Assembly: GCF_048066175.1 (NCBI RefSeq) | Contig: NZ_JBLTXA010000003.1 | Span: 124,001 to 188,000 of the forward strand | DNA length: 64,000 nt | Source of the DNA: Niveispirillum fermenti | Lineage (GTDB): Bacteria > Pseudomonadota > Alphaproteobacteria > Azospirillales > Azospirillaceae | Direction of reading: 5' to 3' | In this document: positions 38,395 to 46,842 of the stretch, one piece after another | Position numbering within the stretch: position 1 is the first letter of the stretch | Layout of the letters: the number at the start of each line of letters is the position of its first letter | Position numbers and translations under genes: made by a program | Notes under the pieces: generated by a model | The model's database searches: none | What the model saw: only the letters and a program-made list of their open reading frames with translations | What the model was told of the DNA's origin: nothing

Positions 38395-41325
38395 TCAATG
38401 CGCTTCGGCCCAGGAGGCACCGGTGCCGGCCTCCGCCACCAGGGGAATGCCGATATCAGCCGCCCCCTCCATGACCGCTCGCACCAGGGTCGACGTAGCC
38501 TCCACCTCCGCGTCCGGCACCTCGAACAGCAGTTCGTCATGGACCTGGAGCAGCATGCGGGCCTTCAGCCCGGCATCGGCCAGGGCGCCGGGCAGCCTGA
38601 TCATGGCCCGCTTGATGATGTCGGCGGCCGTGCCCTGGATGGGCGCGTTGATGGCCTGGCGCTCGGCATAGGCCTTGCGCGCGCCCTTCTCCTGGATACC
38701 CGGTATCCAGCATTTGCGGCCCAGCAGCGTGCGCACGAAGCCGTGTTCCCGGGCCTCGGCCTTGGTCTTCTCCATATAGGCCTGCAATTCCGGGAACCGC
38801 TCGAAATAGGCCTTGATGAAGGCCCCGGCCTCCCCCGGTGCGATACCGAGCTGGCGTGACAGGCCGAAACTGGAGATGCCATAGATGATGCCGAAATTGA
38901 TGGCCTTGGCCCGCCGGCGGATTTCGGACGTCATCTGGTCCAGCGGCACGTTGAACACCTGGCTGGCCGTCATGGCGTGGATGTCGATCCCGTCGCGGAA
39001 GGCCTGCTGCAGGGCCGGGATGCCCGCCATTTCCGCCACGATGCGCAATTCGATCTGGCTGTAGTCCACGGACATGATGCGGTGGCCGGGGGCAGCCACG
39101 AAGGCACGACGGATCTTGCGCCCCTCCTCCGTCCGGATGGGGATGTTCTGCAGGTTCGGGTCGGTGGAGGACAGGCGGCCCGTGGAGGTGGCGGCCAGCG
39201 CGAAGCTGGTATGGACGCGGCCCGTCACGGGGTTGATCTGTTCGCCCAGCGTGTCGGTATAGGTGGATTTCAGCTTCTGGAACTGCCGCCAGTCCAGCAC
39301 CTTCTGCGCGATGGGAATGCCCAGGTCGGCCAGTTCCTCCAGCACGGAACTGTCGGTGGACCAGGCGCCGGTCTTGCTGCTTTTCTTGCTGCCCGACAGT
39401 TTCATCTCATCGAACAGGATCTCGCCCAACTGCTTGGGACTGCCCACATTGAACTCTCGCCCGGCCAGCTTCTGGATATCGGCCTCGAACTCCACCATCT
39501 TCTTGGCGAAATCACTGGAAAGTTCGCGCAGGACCTGCCGGTCGACCAGCACGCCCTCCATCTCCATGTCGGCCACGACCCGGATCAGCGGCCGGTCGAT
39601 GGTCTCGTAGACCGTCACCATGCGGTCGGCCAGCACGTCGTGGCGCAGCACGTGCCACAGGCGCAGTGTGATGTCGGCATCCTCTGCGGCATAGGAAGTG
39701 GCCTTGTCCAGCGGCACGCGGTCGAAGGTGACGCGCGCCTTGCCCGTGCCTGTCACCTCGTCATAGGTGATGCAGGTGATGCCCAGGTGGCGCTGGGCCA
39801 GTTCATCCATGCCGTGCCCGTGCCGCCCGCCGCCGATGACGTAGGAACGCAGCATCGTATCGTCGATGGGATCGACCTTGATGCCGTTCTTGGCAAACAT
39901 CTGCCAGTCGAACTTGATATTGTGGCCGACCTTCAGCACCCCCGGATGTTCCAGCAGGGGGCGCAGGATTTCCAGGGCGCGGGCCGCCTGTATCTGGCGC
40001 GGCGGCGGGGCGGCATCGCCGAAATCCAGCCCGCCGGCCCCATCCTTGGGCGTGGACGGATCGATATGGGCGACAGGGATGTAGCAGGCACGGCCGGGCC
40101 GGGTGGCCAGCGAGATCCCCACCAGGTTGGCCCGCATCGGCGTCAGCCCGTCCGTCTCCGTGTCCAGGGCCACGACGCCGGCTTCCAGCCCCTCCGCAAC
40201 CCAGGCGGCCAGTGCCTCCTCCGTATCGACCAGGATATATTCCACGGTCGCGGGGCGGGGGATATGCGCATCCTCCCGCGCGTCCGGCGCGGCGGCGGGG
40301 GGGGCATAGGAACGGCCATCCAGGGCGGCACGCAGGTCGCGCAGGCCCTGTTCCCCGCCACCCGTACCGGCCGCGGCGCTGATGGCGGCGCCGTCGGCCA
40401 GCGTACCATCCTCGGCAATTTCCGCCTTCACCTTGGCGATGATGCTGCGGAAGCCCTGCACCCCCAGCCAGGACAGCAGCCGGTTCACGTCCGGCTCGCG
40501 CACCTTCAGCGCCTCCACGGGCACGGGCACGGGGGCGTTTTCCTCCAGTTGCACCAGGCGCTTGGAAATCCGGGCCATGTCGGCATTGTCGATCAGCTTC
40601 TGCCGCCGGCCCGCCTGCTTGATCTCCGCCGCCCGTTCCAGCAGCACTTCCAGCGATCCGTACTCGGTGATCAACTGGGCGGCCGTCTTCACGCCGATGC
40701 CGGGCACACCTGGCACATTGTCGACGCTGTCGCCGGCCAGCGCCTGCACATCCACGACCTTCTCGGGTGCCACGCCGAACTTCTCGAACACCTCGTCCGG
40801 TCCGATCAGCCGGTTCTTCATGGGGTCCAGCATGCGGATGCCGTCGCCCACCAGTTGCATCAGATCCTTGTCGGACGACACGATGGTGACGGGGCGGCCC
40901 AGCGCCCGGGCCTGGCGGGCATAGGTGGCGATCAGGTCGTCCGCCTCGTACCCTTCCAGCTCGATGCAGGGCAGGCTGAACGCCTCCACCGCCTCCCGGA
41001 TCAGGGCGAACTGGGGCCGCAGATCCTCCGGCGGGTCGGGCCGGTGGGCCTTGTAGTCGGGATAGAACTCATTGCGGAAATTGATGCGCTTGCTGTCGAA
41101 GATGACAGCCACCGCCTCCGCCTTCAATTCCGCCAGCAGGCGCATCAGCATGTTGGTGAAGCCCATGACAGCGTTCACCGGCGTGCCGTCCGGCCGGCTC
41201 AGCGGCGGCAGCGCGTGATAGGCGCGGAAGATAAAGCCCGAACCATCGACCAGATAGAGCGGATTGCCGTCCGCCGGCGGCGGCGGCGCAACAGGGCTGG
41301 CGGCGGTCAGGATGTCGGTCGGCAT
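38395..41325 (-). CDS. polA: DNA polymerase I
   Basis: A 976-aa repair and Okazaki-processing polymerase with all three activities. The 5'-3' exonuclease domain (1-300) shows LYLVDGSGFIFRAYHALPPL and LAGDSVDNVPGVPGIGVKTAA. The 3'-5' proofreading domain is intact (VALDTETDGLTP near residue 400, later SYAAEDADITLRL). The polymerase domain has VDYSQIELRI, RRRAKAINFGIIYG and LQVHDELLFEV. The start at 41323-41325 fits the family. A reading frame continues upstream through a 15-bp tandem repeat that would add LPLST repeats, which I do not consider coding. Confidence 0.96.
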   Translation of the reverse strand: MPTDILTAASPVAPPPPADGNPLYLVDGSGFIFRAYHALPPLSRPDGTPVNAVMGFTNMLMRLLAELKAEAVAVIFDSKRINFRNEFYPDYKAHRPDPPEDLRPQFALIREAVEAFSLPCIELEGYEADDLIATYARQARALGRPVTIVSSDKDLMQLVGDGIRMLDPMKNRLIGPDEVFEKFGVAPEKVVDVQALAGDSVDNVPGVPGIGVKTAAQLITEYGSLEVLLERAAEIKQAGRRQKLIDNADMARISKRLVQLEENAPVPVPVEALKVREPDVNRLLSWLGVQGFRSIIAKVKAEIAEDGTLADGAAISAAAGTGGGEQGLRDLRAALDGRSYAPPAAAPDAREDAHIPRPATVEYILVDTEEALAAWVAEGLEAGVVALDTETDGLTPMRANLVGISLATRPGRACYIPVAHIDPSTPKDGAGGLDFGDAAPPPRQIQAARALEILRPLLEHPGVLKVGHNIKFDWQMFAKNGIKVDPIDDTMLRSYVIGGGRHGHGMDELAQRHLGITCITYDEVTGTGKARVTFDRVPLDKATSYAAEDADITLRLWHVLRHDVLADRMVTVYETIDRPLIRVVADMEMEGVLVDRQVLRELSSDFAKKMVEFEADIQKLAGREFNVGSPKQLGEILFDEMKLSGSKKSSKTGAWSTDSSVLEELADLGIPIAQKVLDWRQFQKLKSTYTDTLGEQINPVTGRVHTSFALAATSTGRLSSTDPNLQNIPIRTEEGRKIRRAFVAAPGHRIMSVDYSQIELRIVAEMAGIPALQQAFRDGIDIHAMTASQVFNVPLDQMTSEIRRRAKAINFGIIYGISSFGLSRQLGIAPGEAGAFIKAYFERFPELQAYMEKTKAEAREHGFVRTLLGRKCWIPGIQEKGARKAYAERQAINAPIQGTAADIIKRAMIRLPGALADAGLKARMLLQVHDELLFEVPDAEVEATSTLVRAVMEGAADIGIPLVAEAGTGASWAEAH

Positions 41326-41717
41326 GGGGCGGCCTGTCGTTCCGGCTGTGTTCTGGGGCTCGATCCGAACATGGCCCATCGGGCGGCCCCTTGTCGAGAG
41401 GCGCAGCGTCGAGAGGGGCAGCGTCGAGAGGGGCAGCGTCGAGAGGGGCAGCGTCAAGGGGGGCGGCGCCATCAGCCCCGCTTCCCGACCGCACTCCGTG
41501 TCGCCAGGCGGCAGGACAGGGTTGAAGCCGGCGTGGGAGGGATGAGCGCGTTTCACATAACCCTATGGATATGTGGGATTATTGGCGAGCTTAGTTCTTT
41601 GGCATTAGGGTCATCTTGTATGACGACTAAAGTAATAGGCTATAGGGCCTAGTTTCTTGGTTCGGTTTCGGCTCGCGATTTCAGCCGCCCGCCGACTTCG
41701 AAGAGGATGCTTCCACC
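41326..41717. other. Intergenic interval between polA and the GGDEF-EAL gene
   Basis: Contains a four-unit 15-bp tandem repeat (41404-41463) on the polA side, then an AT-richer stretch with the inverted repeat CACATA...TATGTG (41554-41575). A probable promoter region for the gene at 41718 follows. No gene is supportable here. Confidence 0.6.
41404..41463. repeat. 15-bp tandem repeat, four units, upstream of polA
   Basis: GCAGCGTCGAGAGGG is repeated three times perfectly (41404-41418, 41419-41433, 41434-41448). A fourth unit has diverged at its end (41449-41463). The array is about 80 bp upstream of the polA start and could be a variable-number tandem repeat affecting the polA leader. Confidence 0.85.
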
Positions 41718-43904
41718 GTGCACCTGTCTGATCACCAAAGGCACTATCTGGCCAGCATCGTCGAAAGCAGTGATGACGCCATCATCGGTGAGGATCTCGA
41801 TGGCCGGATCACAAGCTGGAACCGGGCGGCCGAAAAACTGTTCGGCTATGGTGCGGCGGAAATGCTGGGCCAACCGGCGGCCCGACTGCTTCCGGCGGAA
41901 ATGGCGCAGGACCGGGACATCCTTGACCGCATCTCCCGTGGCCAGCCCGTGGGATCGTTCGATACGATCCGGTTGCATCGCGATGGCCGCCCGCTGCATC
42001 TGTCCGTTGCCGCTTCTCCTATCCTGGATGGGGTGGGCAAGGTGATCGGTGCGTCCATGATCGCCCGCGACATCACGGCCCGCAGGCGGGTGGAGGAGCG
42101 GCTTGAACTGACGGCCAGTGTCTTCGACCATTGTTCGGAAGCGGTGGCGATCATCGATGCCGATGGCGTCTTCATCGAGGTGAACGGCGCTTTCGCCACC
42201 GTCACCGGCTATAGCCGGGAAGAGGTGCTGGGTCGCACGGCTTTTCTGTTCCAGTCGGGCCGGCAGGGGCCTGAGCTTTATCACCGCATGTTCCACGACC
42301 TGATCATGACCGGCTGCTGCAAGGGAGAGGTCTGGACGCGGCGCAAGGACGGGCAGTCCCTGGCCGGCCTGCTGACGGTCAGCCGGATCCGCGACGGCAA
42401 GGACAGGGTTGCCAGATATATCGCCATCTTCGCGGATGTCACGCCGCTGCGCCTGCAGCAGGAGCGGGTGCAGCGGCTGGCCCATTACGATCCGCTGACC
42501 AACCTGCCCAACCGGCTGCTGCTGTCCGACCGGTTGCGGCAGGCCGTTCTTCATGCGCGGCGGACGGGCCAGGAAGTGGTGGTCGCCTATCTGGACCTGG
42601 ACGGATTCAAGGAGATCAACGACAGCCACGGCCATGCCGTGGGGGACGAGGCGCTGAACACCGTGTCACGTCGCATCCAGGGCACCATGCGGGCCACCGA
42701 TACATTGGCCCGCATCGGTGGCGACGAGTTCGTGCTGGTGCTGGGTGGCATCGACGATCAGGAAAGCTATACCGCGATTCTGGACCGCGTGCTGGAGACC
42801 TGCCGCCGGCCCATCATGCTGGGTTCGGCCAGTCTTCAGGTTTCCGCCAGCATCGGCGTCACGGTCTATCCCACAGACTCGTCCGACGTGGATCAGCTTC
42901 TGCGGCATGCCGATCAGGCCATGTATGACGTCAAGCAATCGGGCCGCAACCGCATCCATTTCTTCGATGTCGGCCGTCAGCACCGGAACCGCCATCTGCA
43001 TGCCCGGCTGAACAGCATCGAGCGGGCGTTCGGGAATGGGGAATTCGTGCTGTACTACCAGCCGCGCATCTGCCTGCGCGATGGTTCCGTCGCCGGTGCG
43101 GAGGCACTGATCCGCTGGCAGGACCCGCAGCGCGGGCTGGTCGGGCCGGGTGACTTCCTGCCCCTGATCCAGGACCATCCGCTGATTGAAAGGCTGGGGG
43201 CCTGGGTGATCGACAGCGCGCTGGATCAGGTCGCCGCCTGGAGCCGACAGGGCATGCCGACACCGGTCAGCATCAACGTGGCCCCCCGGCATTTCCTGGC
43301 CGGGGGCTTCCTGGACGATCTCCTGTCCCGGTTGCGGGCGCACCCGTTGGTGACGCCCGAGATGATCGAACTGGAATTGGTGGAAACCAGTGCGCTGGAG
43401 GATACAGCCCGCGTGGCCGCAGCCATGGAGCGCAGCCAGCAGGCCGGGCTGCGCTTCGCCATCGACGATTTCGGCACGGGCTATTCCTCGCTGACCTATC
43501 TGAAGACCCTGCCGGCCGAAATCCTGAAGATCGACCGCAGCTTCGTCCAGGGCATGATGGAGAATGAGCGGGATGAAAAGCTGGTGCGCGCCATTGTCGG
43601 CATGGCCGATGCCTTCGACCGCATGGTGGTGGCCGAGGGCGTGGAATGTGTCGAACAGGGAGTAGCTCTGGCTGCCATGGGGTGCTGGCACATACAGGGA
43701 TTCGCCATCGCCCGGCCCATGCCGCCGGCCCGGTTCGAACGCTGGTCGGCGGCCTGGCTGGCAAGCCGGCAGGTGACCGACGGGGTCTTCGACCTGCCGG
43801 CGACGGTCGACCGGTGCCGCCGGCGCCTGGCACTGGACGACCTGCTGTCGCAGGAAGGCGCCGGCCATCGGGGGACGTTGCCGACAAGCACCGTTCCGTG
43901 CTAG
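41718..43904 (+). CDS. PAS-PAS-GGDEF-EAL dual c-di-GMP enzyme
   Basis: A 728-aa soluble signalling protein. Two PAS domains (about 8-120 and 125-245; WNRAAEKLFGYGAAEMLGQ and VNGAFATVTGYSREEVLGR are their hallmarks) precede a GGDEF domain with HYDPLTNLPNRLLL, inhibitory-site RATD and intact GGDEF. The EAL domain keeps its catalytic set: AEALIRWQDP, ELVETSALED, DDFGTGYSSLTYLK, LKIDRSFV and VAEGVE. Both synthesis and hydrolysis of c-di-GMP look possible. No membrane segment is present, so PAS probably senses redox, oxygen or a small ligand in the cytosol. The start is GTG at 41718. Confidence 0.94.
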   Translation: MHLSDHQRHYLASIVESSDDAIIGEDLDGRITSWNRAAEKLFGYGAAEMLGQPAARLLPAEMAQDRDILDRISRGQPVGSFDTIRLHRDGRPLHLSVAASPILDGVGKVIGASMIARDITARRRVEERLELTASVFDHCSEAVAIIDADGVFIEVNGAFATVTGYSREEVLGRTAFLFQSGRQGPELYHRMFHDLIMTGCCKGEVWTRRKDGQSLAGLLTVSRIRDGKDRVARYIAIFADVTPLRLQQERVQRLAHYDPLTNLPNRLLLSDRLRQAVLHARRTGQEVVVAYLDLDGFKEINDSHGHAVGDEALNTVSRRIQGTMRATDTLARIGGDEFVLVLGGIDDQESYTAILDRVLETCRRPIMLGSASLQVSASIGVTVYPTDSSDVDQLLRHADQAMYDVKQSGRNRIHFFDVGRQHRNRHLHARLNSIERAFGNGEFVLYYQPRICLRDGSVAGAEALIRWQDPQRGLVGPGDFLPLIQDHPLIERLGAWVIDSALDQVAAWSRQGMPTPVSINVAPRHFLAGGFLDDLLSRLRAHPLVTPEMIELELVETSALEDTARVAAAMERSQQAGLRFAIDDFGTGYSSLTYLKTLPAEILKIDRSFVQGMMENERDEKLVRAIVGMADAFDRMVVAEGVECVEQGVALAAMGCWHIQGFAIARPMPPARFERWSAAWLASRQVTDGVFDLPATVDRCRRRLALDDLLSQEGAGHRGTLPTSTVPC

Positions 43905-43945
43905 GTCCCGCACCGGAGTTGATGTTCCCGAAACCGGAGTTCCCC

Positions 43946-44455
43946 ATGACCGACGAGACCGTCGATAACGGCAACGAAGCCGCCGAAGCCGATAACGCGC
44001 GCCCTGTGATGCCGCTCGTCGTCAATATGCAGTATGTGAAGGACATGTCCTTCGAGAACCCGAATGCGCCGCGTATCCTGACCGGCGCCTCGGAACAGCC
44101 GAAGATCGACCTGCAGGTCGACCTGCAGGCCCAGGGGCTGGCCGACAACGTGGCGGAAGTGCAGATGCGCCTGCGCGCCGAGGCCACGATCGGCGAGGCC
44201 ACGGCTTTCATCGCCGAACTGGTCTATGCCGGTGTCTTCACCCTGCCGCCGTTGCCGCCGGAACAGCAGCGCGCCGTGCTGCTGATCGAGGGGCCGCGCC
44301 TGCTGTTTCCCTTCGCCCGCCAGATCATCGCGGAGATCACCAGCCAGGGCGGCTTCCCGCCGCTGCTGCTGCAGCCGCTTGATTTCGTCGACCTGTACCG
44401 TCGTCAGGTGCTTGCCCAGCAGGCCCAGATGGGCGAGGCCCAGGGCACGGCCTGA
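43946..44455 (+). CDS. secB: Protein-export chaperone SecB
   Basis: A 169-aa tetrameric chaperone that keeps preproteins unfolded and delivers them to SecA. VNMQYVKDMSFENPNAP is the conserved N-terminal strand. FIAELVYAGVFTL and LLFPFARQIIAEITSQGGFPPLLLQPLDFVDLY (in two blocks) form the SecA-binding and peptide-groove core. The C-terminal tail is acidic and Gln-rich. GGAG seven bases upstream supports the ATG at 43946. It follows the GGDEF-EAL gene by 41 bp; secA itself is 5 kb further on. Confidence 0.96.
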   Translation: MTDETVDNGNEAAEADNARPVMPLVVNMQYVKDMSFENPNAPRILTGASEQPKIDLQVDLQAQGLADNVAEVQMRLRAEATIGEATAFIAELVYAGVFTLPPLPPEQQRAVLLIEGPRLLFPFARQIIAEITSQGGFPPLLLQPLDFVDLYRRQVLAQQAQMGEAQGTA

Positions 44456-44497
44456 TCATCGGTCCCGTATCCGGCGGCAGGCCGGGTAGGGGAATCC

Positions 44498-45520
44498 CTA
44501 TGCCCCGCCGCCCTGTGCCCCCACGGCATCGGGCGGCAGCCCGGGCGAGCCGGTTCCCGCCGCTTCCGCCTGCCGGACAAGGTCGCGGACACGCGCGTTG
44601 ACCGGGGCGGACAGGCTGTGGCGGCCGGCAAGCGCCACAATGGCGCCCTGCAGGCGGTCGATCTCCGTCGGGCGACGGCGTTCCAGATCCTCCCACATGG
44701 AGGAGCGGGCCAGCGGATCGATGGACAGCATCCGCCGGGCCAGCAGCCGGAACAGCGGGTCCGGCAGGCGCAGCACATGGGGCAGCAGTCCCGGCCGCAG
44801 CGGACCCAGCCGGGCCGGGCGGATGCCGGCCGCGGCCAGTGCGCGCAGCGCCTCCCGCTGCTGTTCGGCCAGAAGCAGGCGCCAGGGGCGCAGCCCGAGC
44901 TGTTCGGCCAGCGGCAGGCCCGACAGGGCATTCAGCGCATTGTTCAGATTGATCAGCAGCTTGCCCCACAGCACGCTGTCCATGTCCGCGCTTTCGACCA
45001 CGGGCAGGCCCGGCACGTCCAGTTCCGCACGCAATCCCGCATGCCCCGCGGCGACCATGACGGCGCCATCCGTGCCGCGATGGAAACGGCCATCGGCAAG
45101 CTGCACGATATTGAAGGGCACCATGCCGGCCACGACGCGGTCATGGCCCAGAGGTTCGGCCAGCAGGGCGGCATTGCCCACGCCGTTCTGAAGGCTGATC
45201 ACGGTCGTATCCGACGGGGCATGATCGGCGATCAGCCGCCCCATGGCAGCCGTGTCGGCGCATTTCACCGTCACCAGGATCAGACCCGCGTCCCGCATGG
45301 CGGCGGCCGGATCGGTTTCCGGCCGCAGGCCGGGGCCGGCGGCAATGTGATGGTGCCGGCCTTCCAGGTCGCTGACATGCAGACCCCCGGCGGTGATCCT
45401 GTCCATCAGGGAGGGCCGGCCCAGCAAGGTGATCGGCCGGCCCGCATGGGCCAGACAGCCGCCGGCATAGGTGCCGACGCTGCCGGCCCCGGCGATCAGG
45501 ATGCGGCGTCCGCCGACCAT
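44498..45520 (-). CDS. 2-dehydropantoate 2-reductase (ketopantoate reductase family)
   Basis: A 340-aa NADPH-dependent reductase of the PanE/ApbA family, which makes pantoate for coenzyme A. RILIAGAGSVGTYAGGCLAHAG is the Rossmann motif. VTVKCADTAAMGRLIADHAP, ISLQNGVGNAALLAEPLG and LWGKLLINLNNALNALSG (with the catalytic Lys) follow. RRPTEIDRLQGAIVALA near the end holds the Glu-Asp family pair. Several PanE-like paralogs usually occur in these genomes, so the assignment to pantothenate synthesis is probable, not proven. Adjacent to the Mpo1-like gene (7 bp). Confidence 0.87.
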   Translation of the reverse strand: MVGGRRILIAGAGSVGTYAGGCLAHAGRPITLLGRPSLMDRITAGGLHVSDLEGRHHHIAAGPGLRPETDPAAAMRDAGLILVTVKCADTAAMGRLIADHAPSDTTVISLQNGVGNAALLAEPLGHDRVVAGMVPFNIVQLADGRFHRGTDGAVMVAAGHAGLRAELDVPGLPVVESADMDSVLWGKLLINLNNALNALSGLPLAEQLGLRPWRLLLAEQQREALRALAAAGIRPARLGPLRPGLLPHVLRLPDPLFRLLARRMLSIDPLARSSMWEDLERRRPTEIDRLQGAIVALAGRHSLSAPVNARVRDLVRQAEAAGTGSPGLPPDAVGAQGGGA

Positions 45521-45527
45521 GACCGGT

Positions 45528-46082
45528 TCAGCCCTGCTGCATTTTCAGCCCCAGCGCGCCGGGGCCGCCGACGCCGTCGGCGACCAGCCGTTCAACCTCC
45601 GCCTCCACATCCTTGCGCAGGCCCAGCGCGAAATAGGCCTCCGCCACCAGGAACAGGGGGGCCACGAAAATCTGGAGCAGGTTGGCGGTCAATGCCGGCC
45701 TGTTGCCTTCGAACTTGTGTCCCAGCAACTGCACGGCCCAGCCACCGACAAAGGCCACGATGCCCACCGTGGCCGCCAGAACCGGGGGCTGCGTCGTCAG
45801 ATGGTCGGCCAGCATCAGCACCGGAATGGCGATGGCCGTCAGCGTGCCGCCGATCATCGGGTCCAGATAGACATAATAAGCGGCCAGCACCGCCATCAGC
45901 AGCAGGGCCAGGCTGATGTTCGCGCCGCCCAGCGGCAGGGTGACATAGGACAGGCCCAGCATGACGGCGAACACGATGACCGGCACGCCGAAATAATGTG
46001 TCAGCCGGTTGTGCGGGTGCCGGTGATAGGCGGAATAGAAGGCCATGCTGCGGGCCAGCCTGCTGACATTCTGCGTGCTCAT
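45528..46082 (-). CDS. Mpo1-like (DUF962) membrane protein
   Basis: A 184-aa polytopic membrane protein. HRHPHNRLTHYFGVPVIVFAVML near the N-terminus and LLGHKFEGNRPAL in the second half are the His-containing signatures of DUF962. The yeast member Mpo1 is an iron-dependent dioxygenase that shortens 2-hydroxy fatty acids. About four hydrophobic segments are visible. By family analogy it oxidises hydroxy or other fatty acids in the membrane. It starts 116 bp from the divergent TetR gene, and the operator between suggests TetR control. Confidence 0.85.
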   Translation of the reverse strand: MSTQNVSRLARSMAFYSAYHRHPHNRLTHYFGVPVIVFAVMLGLSYVTLPLGGANISLALLLMAVLAAYYVYLDPMIGGTLTAIAIPVLMLADHLTTQPPVLAATVGIVAFVGGWAVQLLGHKFEGNRPALTANLLQIFVAPLFLVAEAYFALGLRKDVEAEVERLVADGVGGPGALGLKMQQG

Positions 46083-46109
46083 CCTTGCCGTTCCTTCCTG
46101 TTATTGATA

Positions 46110-46131
46110 AAACAGACCGATCGGTTTGTTT
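46110..46131. promoter_or_regulatory. TetR-type palindromic operator between the Mpo1-like and TetR genes
   Basis: A 22-bp near-perfect palindrome centred between 46120 and 46121 has the core ACCGATCGGT and arms AAACAG / TTTGTTT; only one symmetric pair mismatches. ACCGATCGGT-type cores are typical of TetR-family operators. It sits between divergent genes, one of them a TetR regulator. A TTGATA at 46104-46109 may be part of the regulator's promoter, which the bound protein would cover. Confidence 0.75.
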
Positions 46132-46197
46132 TTACATGGCAGGGGCTTCCATGGCAATGGTGAAAGGAACGAACGGTTGGACGATACCGGAGGCATG

Positions 46198-46839
46198 ATG
46201 GCAAAGGGGGGTGCCGCCCGGCGCAGCCAGGCCGAGCGGCGGGACGGGATGCGTCAGCGGCTGGCGGCGGCGACGCTGGATGCGCTGTGCCGGCATGGCC
46301 ATGCGGGGGCATCGCTGTCGGTGATCCTGGACGGGGCGGGCGTGTCGCGCGGCGCCTGGGCCCACCATTTCGAGACCAAGGCCGAAATGCTGGCACTGGC
46401 GGCGGAAGGGCTGCTGCGCGACGCGGTGGAGGCGGCACGCACCTTGGCCCCGCCGGCCGTCACGCTGGACGGCATGGATGTGGAAAGGCGGCTGACGGCG
46501 ATGATCGAAATCGCCTGGAACCGTTTCTATACCGGCCGCCATCGCGACCTGCTGTTCGAGGTGGCGCTGGCGGCGCGCACCGATGGGGAACTGCGCGAGA
46601 GGCTGGCGCCGATCTTCGCCGGTTTCCTGGCGGCCGTCGGCGGCAATTGGGGGCTGGCGCTGAAGCCCGGTGCCGGCGCCGGCACGGAGATCGCGGGCCT
46701 GATGACGCTCAGCATCTACATGCTGCGCGGCATGGCCATGCAGGAACTGGCGGCCGGTCCCGTGGCGGACCATGCCGGCCTGCGCGCGCTGTGGGTGCGG
46801 CTGCTGGCCGGATGGCTCCGCGTAGGTGACAGGGCCTGA
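46198..46839 (+). CDS. TetR/AcrR-family transcriptional regulator
   Basis: A 213-aa repressor-type protein. The N-terminal helix-turn-helix reads RQRLAAATLDALCRHGHAGASLSVILDGAGVSRGAWAHHFETKAEMLALA across two blocks, the TetR consensus. The C-terminal ligand domain is helical (EIAWNRFYTGRHRDLLFEVALAAR) and ends GLRALWVRLLAGWL. GGAGG at 46189-46193 better supports the ATG at 46198 than the one at 46195. It most likely represses itself and the divergent Mpo1-like gene through the operator at 46110-46131; a lipid or hydroxy fatty acid could be the inducer. Confidence 0.9.
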   Translation: MAKGGAARRSQAERRDGMRQRLAAATLDALCRHGHAGASLSVILDGAGVSRGAWAHHFETKAEMLALAAEGLLRDAVEAARTLAPPAVTLDGMDVERRLTAMIEIAWNRFYTGRHRDLLFEVALAARTDGELRERLAPIFAGFLAAVGGNWGLALKPGAGAGTEIAGLMTLSIYMLRGMAMQELAAGPVADHAGLRALWVRLLAGWLRVGDRA

Positions 46840-46842
46840 CGG

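Noticed and set aside
41404..41463. Tandem array considered as a CRISPR
   Set aside because: Units are directly adjacent with no spacers, short (15 bp), and there are no cas genes.
41326..41556. Extending the polA start upstream through the LPLST repeats
   Set aside because: The added residues are low complexity and unlike any DNA polymerase I N-terminus; the ATG at 41325 gives the expected family start.
38977..41652. An 891-residue plus-strand frame opposite polA
   Set aside because: Low-complexity antisense frame with no domains; polA on the minus strand is unambiguous.
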